Below, piece after piece: positions 11,894 to 19,884 of a stretch of DNA of 64,000 nt. Below the pieces are notes generated by a model, which saw only the letters and a program-made list of their open reading frames with translations, did not search any database and was not told the DNA's origin. The position numbers and the translations under genes were made by a program. Origin of the DNA: Candidatus Zixiibacteriota bacterium (GTDB taxonomy: Bacteria > Zixibacteria > MSB-5A5 > GN15 > FEB-12); assembly GCA_020351995.1 (NCBI GenBank), contig CP070674.1, forward strand, positions 1,499,972 to 1,563,971. The letters are read 5' to 3'. Numbering within the stretch: position 1 is the first letter of the stretch; every line of letters begins with the position of its first letter.

Positions 11894-11924
11894 GGGGTGC
11901 TAGTAGAGCACCCCTTGCTCTTTT
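11894..11924 (+). terminator. Plus-strand intrinsic terminator
   Basis: GGGGTGCT (11894-11901) pairs perfectly with AGCACCCC (11907-11914) over AGTAG, followed by TTGCTCTTTT. It lies just before the promoter of the next gene and ends an unidentified rightward transcript. Confidence 0.65.
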
Positions 11925-11934
11925 GCCGCTGTTA

Positions 11935-11962
11935 TTGACATAGGACAAATAAACACTATCTT
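11935..11962 (+). promoter_or_regulatory. Promoter placing transcription start at the FAD-protein ATG
   Basis: TTGACA (11935-11940), 16 bases, TATCTT (11957-11962). The normal 6-7-base distance from the -10 box puts the first transcribed base at or next to the ATG at 11969, predicting a leaderless mRNA. Confidence 0.6.
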
Positions 11963-11968
11963 GGCGGA

Positions 11969-12721
11969 ATGGTCAGGCTACGAGAATTTCTTTCTATAAT
12001 CGAATCTGAATTCCCAGCTGACAGGCTCACCTTTCAGAAGGCGGTGCCAACTTTCCATCCCGAGGGTGCGCAGGACGCCGCGGACCTGTTCCGTCTGGCC
12101 AACCGGCACCGACAGCCCATATTTATCACCGGGTTCGGCAATAACATAGATCCGCAGGGGAAACCATTCACGGACATGGTTGCCGTTCGCACCGATCGTC
12201 TCAACCAGTTGATGGAGATTGCTCCCGATGATTTCTATGTAACGGTAGGAGCTGGTTATCCGTTGAAAGAGATCAACGCGCAACTGGAGCATAAAAACCT
12301 CTGGCTGCCGCATTCCTCGCTACCATACGTTGGCTCTGTCGGCGGGGCTCTGGCCATCGGTTTGGCAGCAGACTTCGAAAACCAGGATTTCCCCTTGAAA
12401 AGGTACTTCCTGAAGGCCGAAATCGTCACGCCCGAAGGGGATATTGTCAGTCCCGGCTCGGTTTGTTTCAAGTCGGTGTCCGGTTATGATGTGGTCAGGA
12501 TATTTGCCGGAAGCTGGGGGTTGCTTGGTTTAATCGTATCGGCAAGCCTGAGAGTGATGCCTCTTTCGGCGGCGGCGGAATATGTTAGCGCCAGGCTCAA
12601 GGCGGCTGACCGCGGGGGCCTTTTGGAAGCTCTCGACACTTCCTCCGATGACCCCGACGCCATATACTCGCGAAAAATAAAGGCCAAGTTTGACCCTGAA
12701 GGAGTCTTACCGATCGTATAA
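11969..12721 (+). CDS. FAD-binding oxidoreductase, PCMH type (GlcE-like)
   Basis: A 250-residue protein made almost only of the FAD-binding type-4 fold: RQPIFITGFGNN for the pyrophosphate loop, then GAGYPLKEINAQL, SLPYVGSVGGALAIG and CFKSVSGYDVVRIFAGSWGLLG. The C terminus IKAKFDPEGVLPIV matches the closing motif of glycolate-oxidase-type subunits, so the protein looks complete although it lacks the large substrate cap of GlcD. It resembles GlcE-sized subunits, but no glcD or glcF partner lies nearby. The substrate is unknown; glycolate or another 2-hydroxy acid is a guess. It appears to be translated from a leaderless transcript. Confidence 0.85.
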   Translation: MVRLREFLSIIESEFPADRLTFQKAVPTFHPEGAQDAADLFRLANRHRQPIFITGFGNNIDPQGKPFTDMVAVRTDRLNQLMEIAPDDFYVTVGAGYPLKEINAQLEHKNLWLPHSSLPYVGSVGGALAIGLAADFENQDFPLKRYFLKAEIVTPEGDIVSPGSVCFKSVSGYDVVRIFAGSWGLLGLIVSASLRVMPLSAAAEYVSARLKAADRGGLLEALDTSSDDPDAIYSRKIKAKFDPEGVLPIV

Positions 12722-12797
12722 CTCCCGGCCGCATTGACCAGAGATAACGCGTCCTTCCAAAAAGACGGGGGCTGCCATAATTTAACCTGATCGCCCG

Positions 12798-12830
12798 TAT
12801 AATAGACAACATTAGTCAATTAACTAATGT
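12798..12830 (+). promoter_or_regulatory. Promoter -10 with palindromic operator before the VOC gene
   Basis: A perfect TATAAT (12798-12803) is followed at the expected start site by the palindrome ACATTAGT-CAATTA-ACTAATGT (12809-12830). A dyad covering +1 is a typical repressor site, perhaps for a MarR- or HxlR-like protein. No regulator gene is adjacent, and the -35 is poor. Confidence 0.45.
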
Positions 12831-12846
12831 CAAAAGAGGAGTTACA

Positions 12847-13287
12847 ATGACGAGCCGGAACCCCAAATCAGATGGAATGGGATGGCTGAATCCCTACATG
12901 ATCGTGAAGGATATAAGAAAGAGTCTGGATTTTTACCAGAAAGCCTTCGGTTTCAAAACGCGTATGACCCTGCCCGACAAAGACGGCGAACTCATGCACG
13001 CAGAGCTGGAATACAAAGACGACGTGCTTATGGTAGGTTCCGAATCTCCGGAACAGAAGATGCTGGCCGCCAGAACCCTCAATGGTAGCCCCGTTTCTTT
13101 CTATCTTTACGTTGACAACGTGGACGATTTCTTTCTTAAAGCTCGAAATGCGGGCGGCGAGGTGGTCTCGGAACCGAAAGACCAGTTCTGGGGAGATCGT
13201 ACCTGCACCCTCAAGTGTCCCGAAGGCTACCAGTGGACGTTTGCTCAGAATGTAGCTGACTTCGATCCCGACAACATCCCGGGCTGA
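12847..13287 (+). CDS. VOC-superfamily protein (glyoxalase/PhnB-like)
   Basis: A 146-residue single-domain protein of the vicinal oxygen chelate fold. It starts with LNPYMIVKDIRKSLDFYQKAFGF, continues with HAELEYKDDVLMVGSE and ends with FWGDRTCTLKCPEGYQWTFA, the pattern of PhnB-like members. These proteins form two beta-alpha-beta-beta-beta units and often bind a metal or an antibiotic. Exact activity is not predictable. AGAGGAG lies 7 bases before the ATG. The upstream palindrome suggests inducible expression. Confidence 0.88.
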   Translation: MTSRNPKSDGMGWLNPYMIVKDIRKSLDFYQKAFGFKTRMTLPDKDGELMHAELEYKDDVLMVGSESPEQKMLAARTLNGSPVSFYLYVDNVDDFFLKARNAGGEVVSEPKDQFWGDRTCTLKCPEGYQWTFAQNVADFDPDNIPG

Positions 13288-13414
13288 GTCGAATCGGGAT
13301 CTCGCTCCTTCCCGTCACGGGCGCGGAGTGCGCCAGGGCTGCTATTTCAATTGAACTATGTACCGGAACGACTGTTATTGCCCTTGAAGACATTGCCTTG
13401 AAAGGAACATAATT

Positions 13415-13795
13415 ATGGGCAGAGCACCGCTTGCCGCAAAGGCCGCTGTGCTGGGGGCCTCGCCAAAAGAGGATCGCTATTCGTTTAAAGCTGTCAGAAT
13501 GCTGAAAGAGCACGGTTTTGAGCCTATACCGGTCCATCCGGCGGGCCATACCGTGGATGGCATCAAAGGCCTGAAATCCCTTGATGACATCTCGGAATCC
13601 ATCGATACCCTCTCAGTTTATGTAAATGCCGATGTATCCAGCGCCGAACTGGACAGGATTCTGCGCCTGAATCCAAGAAGGGTAATATTTAACCCGGGAG
13701 CGGAGAACGCTACCCTGGCAGCAACGTTAAGAGAGGCCGGCATCGAGGTCGTGGAAGCTTGCACCCTGGTTATGTTGCGCACAGAGCAGTTCTAA
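13415..13795 (+). CDS. CoA-binding domain protein (YccU-like)
   Basis: A 126-residue stand-alone CoA_binding_2 domain with a Rossmann fold. AAVLGASPKEDRYSFKA near the N terminus is the nucleotide-binding loop, PVHPAG and IFNPGAEN are the later conserved blocks, and the Cys near the C terminus (VEACTLVML) is typical of the family. Members bind CoA, possibly for protein CoAlation or protection, but the role is unsettled. GAAAGGA precedes the ATG. It overlaps the convergent kinase-like gene by 4 bases. Confidence 0.88.
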   Translation: MGRAPLAAKAAVLGASPKEDRYSFKAVRMLKEHGFEPIPVHPAGHTVDGIKGLKSLDDISESIDTLSVYVNADVSSAELDRILRLNPRRVIFNPGAENATLAATLREAGIEVVEACTLVMLRTEQF

Positions 13796-14502
13796 ACATG
13801 GTCATGATCAAGATAAGTTAGCTTGTCAAACTTGGCCTTGATGGCCGTCATTACGACGTTCACCAGTTCTTCGACATCCATATACTCGGCGTTCACCACC
13901 AGGTCATAATGACAGGGGTTATCGATATCGGCGTTGAAAAGCTTTTTGATAAATTCTCGGCGCGAGGCATCGGACTCGCTTATGATGCTCACCGCCTCTT
14001 TTTCATCAACGTTTTTGTAGGTTATCAGGTTTTGGATACGTCTCCCAACGGGCGCAATAAAACGAATATGAAAACCTCGCTTAGGCCCCAGAATGAAATT
14101 ACCGCCTCGCCCCATCAAAATCACACCCCCCAGGCGTGACATCGACAAAACTATCTGCCCTAGGTGCATCAGGTAGTCGCGGTGGTCGACGGCCTTACCG
14201 GTGAAGATAGATTCAACCATCAGGGCCAGCTCTCCCCTGAATCTTTCATCGATGGACTCGATAATCCGCTTGCGGTATCCGGCCGACTCGCAGATAGTGT
14301 CGATTACCTCGCGGTGAAGTCTCTGATAGTCCATCTTCTTGGCCAGACGCGAGGCAAAATATGATCCCCGGCTACCGCTCTGACGGCTAATGGTGACAAT
14401 TGGTGGCGGCAGCGGGCGGGCCGCAGCAACTTCCTGTTCTTTCCTTCGCTGCAGTTCCCACTTGAGTAATTGGCGATTGATAATGGCGTCGATTGAGGTC
14501 AT
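13792..14502 (-). CDS. Cytidylate-kinase-like protein
   Basis: A 236-residue P-loop protein. The N-terminal 30 residues are helical and basic; ISRQSGSRGSYFASRLAKKM follows as the nucleotide-binding loop, and VILMGRGGNFIL and FIAPVGRRIQNLI match the CMP-kinase-like family. It is not canonical Cmk, which begins directly with the P loop, so it may phosphorylate another substrate. Start choice: AGGAGGTG lies 8 bases before the ATG at 14500-14502; a GTG three codons upstream lies inside that site. It lies 102 bases downstream of the GT4 gene on the same strand. Confidence 0.85.
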   Translation of the reverse strand: MTSIDAIINRQLLKWELQRRKEQEVAAARPLPPPIVTISRQSGSRGSYFASRLAKKMDYQRLHREVIDTICESAGYRKRIIESIDERFRGELALMVESIFTGKAVDHRDYLMHLGQIVLSMSRLGGVILMGRGGNFILGPKRGFHIRFIAPVGRRIQNLITYKNVDEKEAVSIISESDASRREFIKKLFNADIDNPCHYDLVVNAEYMDVEELVNVVMTAIKAKFDKLTYLDHDHV

Positions 14503-14604
14503 GGGGATCACCTCCTAAAATAACTTACGCACCACGACCGACTTCCGCAACTGCTTTATATCAGCCGTTGATCAAAGATGGGATAAAGCCGATTGATGAC
14601 CCGG

Positions 14605-15810
14605 TCACTGATGGCCGTGGACCAGTCCCCTTTTGATTATCTCCGCGTATCGACCGGCCAGTGCTGCCGATGCGTAAGTACCCGTCGCATATTCGTGCCC
14701 GGCCGATGCCAGCCGGCCCCTTAGCAGTCGTTCTTCAAGCAGGCGAAGCAGCGCTTCGGCCAGAGAATCCGTATTGTCCGCCTCCACCAAAAGTCCCGTC
14801 TTCTCGTGCTCAATGATATCGACGATACCGCCCGAATTGGCTCCGATTACTGCCGTACCGCAAAGCATAGCCTCCGACAGGGCCAGTCCGAAGCCTTCCT
14901 CAACCGAGTTGAGCACAACTACGGCGGCCTTGTTGTAAACGTCTCGAAGCTCAGGCTGGGGAACCGGGTCATGTATCGCCACACGGTCGCTCAGGCCAAA
15001 TCTGGCAATCAATTCATCCGCATCGCTACGCAGCGGGCCGCCGGCATACAGCTCCAACTTCGATTGTGGTCTGCTCTCCAGAACGCGCGCGAAGGCCCTG
15101 AGCAGATAGTCAAACCTTTTCTGCTTTGTAAAACGCGTCACCGCCACAACCAGATTCTCGTCGCGAATAACGCTCTCATCGCGGAAGAAGACAGTTTCAT
15201 CATGGGGTATGGGCAGCACTTCAATTCTATTTTTCAGGCGAGGGTCCAGTGCTACCATTTCTTCCTTGAGATAGTTCGATACCACCGTCCACCCATCCAG
15301 ATTGAGACAGAAGTCGGACAGATAGCGATAAAGCGCCCTGAAATACTTCCTGGCCAAGCGGACATCCGTTCCGTGGGAATACATAAAGGTCGGCAGGTTC
15401 CTGCCTTTGTTAATCGTCTTCATGACCATGCCCGACGGCACCAGCCAGTGACCAGCCAGGGCATTTATCCCCTCCTTAGATATAATCTGATTAGCCGCTT
15501 TCCGAAAAGAGTCAAGAAAGCTCTTGAAGCGGAAAATGCCGCTCACCGAACCCAGAACCAGCTTGTGCATACTGCCGTGATAGGCCAGGTTCTCATCCTC
15601 GTCTTTGGCGGCGTACCGAAAGCGGTATACCTTGACGCCATCCATTTCCTCGAATTCCGGCGTACCTGGCGCATGAGGGGCGACAATCACCGGTTCGATA
15701 CCGCACTCCGGCAACCGCCGCGCCAGAAGCGAAATAAACACTCCGGCGAAATCCCCCTCGAACCGGGGATAATTATGGGTCAGCATAAGAACTTTGCAGG
15801 GAGTGCTCAT
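14605..15810 (-). CDS. Family 4 glycosyltransferase
   Basis: A 401-residue GT-B enzyme. The N-terminal domain starts VLMLTHNYPRFEGDFAG and contains GHWLVPSG and YSHGTDVRLAR. The C-terminal domain has VVAVTRFTKQKRFDYLLRA, then VVLNSVEEGFGLALSEAM with the EX7E motif, and GGIVDIIEHEKTGLLV. Such enzymes retain the anomeric configuration and transfer activated sugars, usually to lipid-linked or surface glycans. No other glycan genes are adjacent, so the product is unknown. A 354-codon frame on the opposite strand is a shadow. Confidence 0.93.
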   Translation of the reverse strand: MSTPCKVLMLTHNYPRFEGDFAGVFISLLARRLPECGIEPVIVAPHAPGTPEFEEMDGVKVYRFRYAAKDEDENLAYHGSMHKLVLGSVSGIFRFKSFLDSFRKAANQIISKEGINALAGHWLVPSGMVMKTINKGRNLPTFMYSHGTDVRLARKYFRALYRYLSDFCLNLDGWTVVSNYLKEEMVALDPRLKNRIEVLPIPHDETVFFRDESVIRDENLVVAVTRFTKQKRFDYLLRAFARVLESRPQSKLELYAGGPLRSDADELIARFGLSDRVAIHDPVPQPELRDVYNKAAVVVLNSVEEGFGLALSEAMLCGTAVIGANSGGIVDIIEHEKTGLLVEADNTDSLAEALLRLLEERLLRGRLASAGHEYATGTYASAALAGRYAEIIKRGLVHGHQ

Positions 15811-15853
15811 TGCCCTATGTTAAAAAAAAACGTCAGGCAGAGAAATATAAATT

Positions 15854-15882
15854 TTGACCTACAATCGTAATTGTTATATATC
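15854..15882 (+). promoter_or_regulatory. Promoter of the squalene/phytoene synthase gene
   Basis: TTGACC (15854-15859), 17 bases, TATATC (15877-15882). The predicted start is at about 15889, one to two bases before the ATG at 15891, so this mRNA too would be nearly leaderless. No Shine-Dalgarno sequence is visible. Confidence 0.55.
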
Positions 15883-15890
15883 ACAAGCGT

Positions 15891-16829
15891 ATGCCAGACG
15901 ACAACGCTAAATACATGAATTTCCTGCAAAAGCCCGACTTCGAACAGATACTCAGCAACCCTATACTGGATATCGCCGCCCGCTTCTGGGATGACGACAG
16001 ATATGAGGCTTTCCGGATTTGTTACCGGTCTATGCGCGTCATCGATGATCTTGTGGATGACCGCAAATCTATTCAGGAAGAGATGTCTGACGAGGAAAGA
16101 GGTCAGATCGCGCTCACCATGATGCAGTGGTTCGGCGCGTTAAAAGAAGGAAAGCCACAGGACGACTTCCAGGTTACCCTTATCGAGACCGTCGAACGGC
16201 TCAAAATCCCTCTGTGGCCCTGGCAAAGACTGGTCAGGGCTATGTTGTATGATCTGGATCATGACGGCTTCAAGAACTTCCTGGTCTTCTTGCGTTACAC
16301 CGAGGGAGCCGCAATCGCACCCGCCTCGGTGTTCATGCATCTTTGCGGAGTGCAATCAAAGGATGGACAGTACGCCGCTCCCGTTTTTGATATCCGCAGA
16401 GCCGCCCGGCCGTTGGCGTTATTTTCCTATCTCGTCCATATCATAAGAGATTTTCAAAAGGACAGCCTGAACGGCCTGAATTACTTCGCCGACAGTCTTC
16501 TGCGGGAGCATAATCTTGACCCGGCGGATTTGAAAAGCATCGCTGAAAGTGGTAAAATTCCTGACGGTTTCAGAAAACTGATAGGGCACTATCACCACTT
16601 TGCCGAATACTATCGCATAAGGGCGCGCGGCACAATCGACAAAGTGCGCCCTATCATGTCGCCCCCCTACCAGCTCAGCCTGGAAATCATCTATAACTTG
16701 TATCTTCAGATTTATGAGAGAATCGATGCCGATGGTGGAAGGTTTACGACCGATGAGTTGAACCCGACGCCTCAGGAAGTCCGGAAGCGAATTCACCAGA
16801 CTGTCATAGACTTCCGTCCCATCGAATGA
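15891..16829 (+). CDS. Squalene/phytoene synthase family protein
   Basis: A 312-residue isoprenoid enzyme that would join two prenyl diphosphates head to head. Both magnesium-binding motifs are present: DDLVDD at residues 52-57 and the RDFQKD motif with Asp187 and Asp191. Length fits the family. Without a desaturase, cyclase or HpnC/HpnE neighbour, phytoene, squalene or hydroxysqualene as product cannot be separated. The gene is divergent from the GT4 gene. Isoprenoid precursors could come from the MEP pathway represented here by ispE. Confidence 0.9.
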   Translation: MPDDNAKYMNFLQKPDFEQILSNPILDIAARFWDDDRYEAFRICYRSMRVIDDLVDDRKSIQEEMSDEERGQIALTMMQWFGALKEGKPQDDFQVTLIETVERLKIPLWPWQRLVRAMLYDLDHDGFKNFLVFLRYTEGAAIAPASVFMHLCGVQSKDGQYAAPVFDIRRAARPLALFSYLVHIIRDFQKDSLNGLNYFADSLLREHNLDPADLKSIAESGKIPDGFRKLIGHYHHFAEYYRIRARGTIDKVRPIMSPPYQLSLEIIYNLYLQIYERIDADGGRFTTDELNPTPQEVRKRIHQTVIDFRPIE

Positions 16830-16865
16830 ACCTTTTGCGGAAGTTGTGCGTCCCTTAATTGTATG

Positions 16866-16874
16866 TGGTATAAG
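16866..16874 (+). promoter_or_regulatory. Extended -10 promoter before DUF4139 copy 1
   Basis: TGGTATAAG is an extended -10 element. TTGTGC at 16844-16849 is the nearest -35 and is 19 bases away. The start lies about 70 bases upstream of the ATG. Confidence 0.35.
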
Positions 16875-16950
16875 CGCAAGTGAAGCACAGAATTAACAGG
16901 AAGAGACTCCTGATAATGGGATTGAAACGTATGAAGATGGGAGGGGCGAC

Positions 16951-18360
16951 ATGAGACTATTCTATGTTCTAGTGTTGGTGACATTGCTGGTGTCGCTGGT
17001 CGCGGCCGAGGACGTTGCGGTCACCGTTTACAACGACGACCTCGGTGTTATCAGCGAAACTCGCTCTCTGGAGTTTAGTAAGGGGATCAATCGCCTTGCT
17101 TTCACAGATGTACCGTTCTGCATAGACCCGGCCTCGGTCCGCCTCGAGGTTCTCGGCGGCGGTAATATAACAATCCTTGAACAGAACTACGCCTACGACC
17201 TGGTCGGCGAGGGCCAGATGTACGAAAAGTATATCGATCAGGTTATCGACTTCGTGAGTGCCGATGGAGAGCACTATTCAGGTACCTTGCTTGCCTATGA
17301 TGGCGGTAGTTGGAGGACCCGCGGTTCCGTAATTTTGCGAGGCCAGTCGGGCAGAATCAAGATTGTTCAGCTTGACCATATAGCCCGGGTCGACTTCCCG
17401 GAACTGCCGGAAGGCTTTGTAACGCGCCCCACGCTGTTCTGGATATATAATTCTGACACTCAGGGCAAGTTGGACGCTAAGGTTGGTTATCAGACCTCCG
17501 GTATGAACTGGTCAGCTGAGTATGTGGGAGTGCTCGACGGCGAGGAGAAGAATCTGGATTTGTCGGGCTGGGCGTCTATACAAAACGTGTCAGGCAACAC
17601 ATACCAAGACGCGACACTGAAGCTGGTTGCCGGTGAAATTCACAGGGCGCTGGAAGAATTGTTCATCAGAGGTGGCAGAGGATGGGTTATCAAGGACGGG
17701 TTTGACCTGGAATATTATGACGAGTTGACCTTTGAAGAGAAAGCCTTTTTCGAGTATCATTTATATACGCTTCCGCAAAAGGCTACACTGGCCGACCGGG
17801 AACAAAAACAGATTGCCCTTTTCGAGCCGGCCAGATCGACCGTGAGCAAGGTTTTTGTCTACCGGCCTGAGAGAAATGCCAAGAAAGTAGAAGTCGACAT
17901 CAAATTCAAAAACTCAAAAGAGACCGGCCTGGGGATGCCCTTACCGGCCGGCCGTGCCCGGCTGTTCAAGGCCGATGAGGATGGTTCGCTCATTCTGCTT
18001 GGGGAAGATCAGATTGATCACACACCTAAGGACGAAGAGGTAAAACTGCAGGTGGGTTTTGCTTTTGACATCACCGCCGAAGAGAAATTACTTGACCAGA
18101 CCAGGCCATCGCCCATGGTCGAAGACAAAGTGTATGAAATGAAGCTGTCGAATCGAAAGGAAGAAGCCGTCTCGGTTGAAATAGAAAAGAAGCTCTACGG
18201 TTACTGGGATATTATGGAGTCAAGCATTGCCTACGAAAAGAAAGACGCGACCACTATAAAGTTCGATGTCCGGCTTGAGGCTGACGAGATGAAGATGGTA
18301 AAATTCAAGGTGCAAAATTACTTGAGATCATCAGACACAAGCACCGTAAGTGATAGATAA
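16951..18360 (+). CDS. DUF4139-containing exported protein, copy 1
   Basis: 469 residues with a cleavable signal peptide (about 1-19, ending VSLVAA). The mature protein starts with a beta strand, AVTVYNDDLGVISETRSLEF, then a DUF4139 domain from about residue 170 with MNWSAEYVGVLD. The family is often found near biofilm or envelope genes but has no defined activity. GGAGGGG lies 6 bases before the ATG. The next gene is a near-identical paralogue. Most differences between the two sit in one patch after VAGEIHRA (about residues 230-258), where this copy has a longer loop. Confidence 0.92.
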   Translation: MRLFYVLVLVTLLVSLVAAEDVAVTVYNDDLGVISETRSLEFSKGINRLAFTDVPFCIDPASVRLEVLGGGNITILEQNYAYDLVGEGQMYEKYIDQVIDFVSADGEHYSGTLLAYDGGSWRTRGSVILRGQSGRIKIVQLDHIARVDFPELPEGFVTRPTLFWIYNSDTQGKLDAKVGYQTSGMNWSAEYVGVLDGEEKNLDLSGWASIQNVSGNTYQDATLKLVAGEIHRALEELFIRGGRGWVIKDGFDLEYYDELTFEEKAFFEYHLYTLPQKATLADREQKQIALFEPARSTVSKVFVYRPERNAKKVEVDIKFKNSKETGLGMPLPAGRARLFKADEDGSLILLGEDQIDHTPKDEEVKLQVGFAFDITAEEKLLDQTRPSPMVEDKVYEMKLSNRKEEAVSVEIEKKLYGYWDIMESSIAYEKKDATTIKFDVRLEADEMKMVKFKVQNYLRSSDTSTVSDR

Positions 18361-18425
18361 ACATATAATTAACGGAAAAACAGTCCTCATAACGGGCTGG
18401 AATGTATAAAGATCGGAGAAGTGGT

Positions 18426-19793
18426 ATGAAATTATTCTATGTCGTTATGTCAGTGACGTTGCTGGCGTTGTCAGTAGCAGGCGAGGATATCGCAGTAACA
18501 GTGTATAACAATGACCTCGGTGTTATCAGCGAAACTCGAAGTCTTGAGTTCGACAAGGGTGTCAATCGCCTTGCTTTCACAGATGTGCCATCGGGGATAG
18601 ACCCGGCCTCGGTTCGCTTAGATGTGCTTGGCCGCGGTAACATAACTATTCTCGAACAGAATTACGCCTATGATCTGGTCGGGGAGCGCCAGATGTATAA
18701 TAAGTATATCGATCAGGCTATCGACTTGGTGGGGACCGATGGCGAGCTTTATTCCGGTACTCTTCTTGCCTATGACCAAGGTTACCCCAAGCGTGGTTCT
18801 GTTATTTTGCGGGACCAGTCGGGCAGGATCAAGATTGTCCAGCTGGACCATATAGCGCAGGTAAACTTCCCCGAGCTTCCCGAAGGTCTCATAACCCGGC
18901 CAACTTTGTTCTGGATATATAATTCCGATACTGAGGGCAGATTAGACACTAAAGTTGGCTACCAGACCTCCGGCATGAACTGGTCTGCCGAGTACGTGGG
19001 TGTGCTCGACGGCGCGGAGAAGAATCTCGACCTGTCGGGCTGGGCATCGATGACCAACAACTCGGGCAAAACATACAAAGACGCCACATTGAAACTGGTG
19101 GCAGGCGACATTCATCGGGCGGAACAAGCTGTGGCCCGCAGGGGCGCCAGGGCTTTCGAGGCAGACATGGCCGGGGGGATCATTGACGTTGGATTCGAAG
19201 AGAAAGCCTTTTTTGAATATCACCTGTACACGCTTCCGCGAAAGGCGACCCTGGCCGACAAGGAACAGAAACAGATCTCCCTGTTTGAGCCCGCCAGCTC
19301 AGTTGTAAGCAAGGTTTTTGTTTATCGTCCGGAGAGAAACGCAAAGAAAGTAGAAGTGGCCATCAAGTTCAAGAACTCCAAAGAGACTGGCCTGGGGATG
19401 CCCCTTCCCGCCGGCCGCGCCCGGCTGTTTAAAGCAGACGACGACGGTTCGTTGATACTGCTGGGTGAGGACCGGATCGATCACACGCCGAAAGATGAAG
19501 AGGTCAAGCTTCAGGTTGGTTACGCTTTTGACATCACCGCTGAGGAAAAACTGCTCGAGCAGACCCGGCCATCGCCCAGGGTCGAAGACAAAGTCTATGA
19601 AATAAAGCTGTCGAATCGAAAGGACGACGCGGTTTCAGTTGAGATAGAGAAGAAACTATACGGCTACTGGGATGTCATGGAGTCAAGCATCGCATACGAG
19701 AAGAAAGACGCCTCCACCATAAAGCTCGAGGTGTCGCTCGAGCCCGACGAGACAAAAACAGTTAAATTCAAGGTCCGGAATTATTTGAGATAG
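18426..19793 (+). CDS. DUF4139-containing exported protein, copy 2
   Basis: 455 residues; signal peptide about 1-18. The frame opens at 18402, but the ATG at 18426 aligns with copy 1 and has GGAGAAG upstream. By eye it matches copy 1 over most of its length. The main exception is the patch after VAGDIHRA (about residues 227-247), which is shorter and unrelated in sequence. The leaders of the two genes are also alike (the CCTNATAANGGG and TATGAAGATNGGAG region), so promoter-proximal DNA was duplicated too. Function unknown; envelope role inferred from the signal peptide and family. Confidence 0.92.
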   Translation: MKLFYVVMSVTLLALSVAGEDIAVTVYNNDLGVISETRSLEFDKGVNRLAFTDVPSGIDPASVRLDVLGRGNITILEQNYAYDLVGERQMYNKYIDQAIDLVGTDGELYSGTLLAYDQGYPKRGSVILRDQSGRIKIVQLDHIAQVNFPELPEGLITRPTLFWIYNSDTEGRLDTKVGYQTSGMNWSAEYVGVLDGAEKNLDLSGWASMTNNSGKTYKDATLKLVAGDIHRAEQAVARRGARAFEADMAGGIIDVGFEEKAFFEYHLYTLPRKATLADKEQKQISLFEPASSVVSKVFVYRPERNAKKVEVAIKFKNSKETGLGMPLPAGRARLFKADDDGSLILLGEDRIDHTPKDEEVKLQVGYAFDITAEEKLLEQTRPSPRVEDKVYEIKLSNRKDDAVSVEIEKKLYGYWDVMESSIAYEKKDASTIKLEVSLEPDETKTVKFKVRNYLR

Positions 19794-19805
19794 ACAGATT
19801 GTAAG

Positions 19806-19834
19806 TTGACAAGGACATCCGTATGGCCTAAATT
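19806..19834 (+). promoter_or_regulatory. Promoter of the TPR secretory protein
   Basis: TTGACA (19806-19811), 17 bases, TAAATT (19829-19834), about 45 bases upstream of the TTG start. Confidence 0.6.
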
Positions 19835-19884
19835 AGGCTCCCTATGCTACCATGGCACTGACAGATAGAAGATTGGAGGATAAT

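Larger units (their letters stand above)
11078..11968. other. 891-base region without a recognisable gene
   Basis: Nothing familiar was found on either strand. The left part (11066-11310) has a short charged minus-strand open frame, about 80 codons from the stop near 11308, without a clear start. The right part, 11288-11924, is bracketed by a minus-strand terminator on its left and a plus-strand terminator on its right, and has overlapping frames on both strands. Codon choice differs from the flanking genes. It does not match tmRNA, RNase P RNA or SRP RNA by eye. Confidence 0.6.

Noticed and set aside
11078..11968. tmRNA, RNase P RNA or SRP RNA in the empty region
   Set aside because: None of the conserved cores of these RNAs could be found on either strand.
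14806..15870. 354-codon frame opposite the GT4 gene
   Set aside because: Shadow of a well-supported glycosyltransferase; no domain recognised.
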